Below are positions 62,501 through 64,000 of a stretch of 64,000 nucleotides of DNA, in pieces (position 1 is the stretch's first letter; each line of letters opens with the position of its first letter). Origin of the DNA: Aerococcus suis (lineage in GTDB: Bacteria; Bacillota; Bacilli; Lactobacillales; Aerococcaceae). The translations under genes were made by a program, and so were the position numbers. The notes under the pieces are model-generated. The model saw only the letters and a list, made by a program, of their open reading frames with translations, was not told where the DNA came from and ran no database searches. The stretch lies in assembly GCF_900176325.1 (NCBI RefSeq), contig NZ_FWXK01000005.1, forward strand, positions 46,366-110,365, in the 5' to 3' direction.

Positions 62501-63127
62501 TTATAACGCAAGAAACGCATCTTCATCTTGATCGTAAGCTGAAAGTTTTCCATTACCAACTTCGTAATACCAGCCATGGACAGACAATTCTCCGTTACCA
62601 ATACTTTCAGCAACAACCGGAATATTTAATAAATGGTAATACTGCGTTTTAACATTCAGTTTTTCCAATGCTTCTTCTTGTTTACCTAGCGAATCATTTT
62701 GTCTTTCCATTTTAACTTGGATACTCAAAGGCATCAGTTGAGCAAGCCAATTTTTAACTGATGGCATAGTATCTAGAGCCTCAGTAGGCGTCAAAGCATT
62801 TTTACACCCACCACAATTACTATGTCCACACACTATAATATATTTAACTTGCAATTCCTTAACAGCAAATTCAATCGCCGCCATAGTTGCTAGTCCATAC
62901 CCTTTATCTACTCGGCTCATTTCTGGCACAATATTTCCAATATTCCGCATTTCAAAAATTTCGCCAGGGTTTGCATTTAACAATCGTTCTGGCACGACAC
63001 GAGAATCTGAGCAAGTAATGAACAAAGTATGAGGATGTTGAGCATCTTTTAACTTTGCATACTTCTCTTTTTTGGGTTGATAATCATGTGTCAAAAATTC
63101 TTGATAACGGGCTTTAAAATCATCCAA
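62501..63127 (-). CDS. Beta-class carbonic anhydrase
   Basis: Interconverts CO2 and bicarbonate, supplying HCO3- for carboxylations. 208 aa. Zinc ligands Cys39 (CSDSRVVPERL, with Asp41/Arg43), His102 and Cys105 (CGHSNCGGCKN) are all present. The start is TTG at 63127, eight bases after AAGGAGG. Upstream of it is the thioredoxin-like gene. Confidence 0.96.
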   Translation of the reverse strand: MDDFKARYQEFLTHDYQPKKEKYAKLKDAQHPHTLFITCSDSRVVPERLLNANPGEIFEMRNIGNIVPEMSRVDKGYGLATMAAIEFAVKELQVKYIIVCGHSNCGGCKNALTPTEALDTMPSVKNWLAQLMPLSIQVKMERQNDSLGKQEEALEKLNVKTQYYHLLNIPVVAESIGNGELSVHGWYYEVGNGKLSAYDQDEDAFLAL

Positions 63128-63182
63128 GTTTACTTCCTCCTTTTGCTAACAGCAAGTATAGCATAACTAAAGGAAATCTGTC

Positions 63183-63548
63183 TTACTCTTCGATAATTTT
63201 AGTGATTTCTTCTTCACTCATAGCTGAGTCAGCATGAAGATTGTTATAAGCTGAATCCCCACCAAAATAAACTAAACTTGGAACAGTAGCTGCTCCAACC
63301 TCATCTCTTAATGCGGATAACGTATCATCAGTCGCTGTTTCAGTTGAATCTAAAAAGTATAACTCTTCGTTTAAGACACTTGCTACTGATAATAGCTTAG
63401 GTAAAAAAGCACGACAAAAGCCACAAGTCGGTCTACCAATAAACACTAAATGTTTATCTTCTGAATTTTTAAATTCATTAACCTCTTCAGGAGTTACTTG
63501 CTTTAATTGTGATACTTTTTCCTTAAATTCTTCCATTGTATAAGCCAT
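63183..63548 (-). CDS. Thioredoxin-like protein with CGFC motif
   Basis: 121 aa thioredoxin fold. Redox motif CGFC at 42-45 (RPTCGFCRAFLPKL) and cis-Pro in ATVPSLVYF. No signal peptide, so cytoplasmic. Similar small proteins are annotated as bacteriocin transport accessory proteins (PedC/Bta), but no bacteriocin gene is near. AGGAGG lies eight bases before the ATG at 63548. Confidence 0.85.
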   Translation of the reverse strand: MAYTMEEFKEKVSQLKQVTPEEVNEFKNSEDKHLVFIGRPTCGFCRAFLPKLLSVASVLNEELYFLDSTETATDDTLSALRDEVGAATVPSLVYFGGDSAYNNLHADSAMSEEEITKIIEE

Positions 63549-63627
63549 ATTCAATTCCTCCTTGATACTTGTACGTTATAGTTTAGCTTATAATGACCAT
63601 TATTTGAAATTTTTTGTTTATAAACAT

Positions 63628-63655
63628 AAAAAAGACCAGAAATCATTCTGGTCTC
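63628..63655 (-). terminator. rRNA operon terminator
   Basis: GACCAGAA-TGAT-TTCTGGTC followed by T6 on the minus strand, right after the 5S gene. Confidence 0.92.
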
Positions 63656-63663
63656 TATCATTG

Positions 63664-63779
63664 CACGGCGACGTCCTAGTCTCACAGGGGGAAACCCCCA
63701 ACTACATTCGGCGCTAAGAAGCTTAACTACTGTGTTCGAGATGGGAACAGGTGTGACCTTCTTGCCATCGTCACCGCAC
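63664..63779 (-). rRNA. rrf: 5S ribosomal RNA
   Basis: About 116 nt on the minus strand, from GTGCGGTGACGATGGC to GACGTCGCCGTGCA, with the conserved loop B/C core CCCATCTCGAACACAG. The termini pair as helix I. No tRNA gene follows before the terminator. Confidence 0.97.
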
Positions 63780-63860
63780 AATTCATATTATATTGAGCAT
63801 TATTCGCTCAAAACTGAATACTACAAGTTTCCCCTTTAACCATATCATACAACTTACCTT

Positions 63861-64000
63861 CTTTGGATAAGTCCTCGACTCATTAGTACTGGTCCGCTCC
63901 GTACATTGCTGCACTTCCACTTCCAGCCTATCAACCTGATCATCTCTCAGGAGTCTTACTATCTTATAGATATGGGAAATCTCATCTTGAGGAAGGTTTC
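63861..64000 (-). rRNA. rrl: 23S ribosomal RNA, 3' end (partial)
   Basis: The last ~140 nt of 23S rRNA, including the GATAGGCTGGAAGTGGAAG stretch and the end segment GAGTCGAGGACTTATCC. The gene runs off the right edge. The 23S-5S spacer (63780-63860) is about 80 bp and holds no tRNA. Confidence 0.95.

Noticed and set aside
63551..63781. 76-codon ORF over the 5S gene
   Set aside because: It is a translation of 5S rRNA and its terminator.

Overview
The window is about 64 kb of low-GC Gram-positive chromosome. The long ribosomal protein cluster (rpsL-rpsG-fusA-tuf-rpsJ through rplQ), the Mfd-TilS-Hpt-FtsH-HslO neighbourhood, an H2O-forming NADH oxidase, L-lactate dehydrogenase, FemX-type and OatA-type wall enzymes and the lack of any sporulation gene all point to Lactobacillales. 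A family near Enterococcaceae, Carnobacteriaceae or Aerococcaceae is my inference; the sequence alone does not fix it. Almost every gene lies on the minus strand, so transcription generally runs from high to low coordinates. The 23S/5S end of an rRNA operon sits at the right edge, pointing into the window. || Right to left: 23S (partial), 5S and its terminator; a CGFC thioredoxin-like protein and a beta carbonic anhydrase; a SatD-like helix-turn-helix protein; a DUF975 membrane protein with a long acidic tail; a YvrJ-family miniprotein; uvrC (+); a YkuE-like phosphoesterase and a DEAD-box helicase; glmU-prs; ldh (+); a sirtuin; then pth-mfd-rqcP-divIC-S1 protein-tilS-hpt-ftsH-hslO-cysK-lysS, a housekeeping block for repair, septation, tRNA modification and proteolysis. 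A dicarboxylate/amino-acid symporter separates this from rpsL-rpsG-fusA-tuf, the S10/spc/alpha operons with secY, adk, infA and rpoA, an OatA-like acetyltransferase, the ECF transporter module (ecfA1-ecfA2-ecfT) with truA, a FemX-like transferase, nox (+), and finally rplM-rpsI. || The left 6.5 kb is accessory DNA. The last codons of rpsI, its 3' UTR and its terminator are present twice in the same orientation (3946-4125 and 6392-6568). They bracket a 2.3 kb segment with an intact 3-hydroxyacyl-CoA dehydrogenase gene and a frameshifted DUF5996 gene. This is what site-specific integration into the 3' end of rpsI would leave, but no integrase is visible in the window. Beyond the outer copy lies a strip of gene relics: a 5'-truncated and frameshifted YkvI-like transporter, the C-terminal end of an AlbA_2/ATP-binding regulator, and the 3' end of a group II intron. 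An intact P1B-type metal ATPase with an unusual CPG metal-site motif follows. || Regulatory structure that can be read directly includes sigma-A promoters with 16-18 bp spacers before rplM, rpsJ, tuf, rpsL, infA and lysS, leaders before rplM and rpsJ, two Fur/PerR-like palindromes upstream of nox, and an 18-bp stem-loop between hslO and cysK whose 3' arm contains the cysK Shine-Dalgarno sequence.
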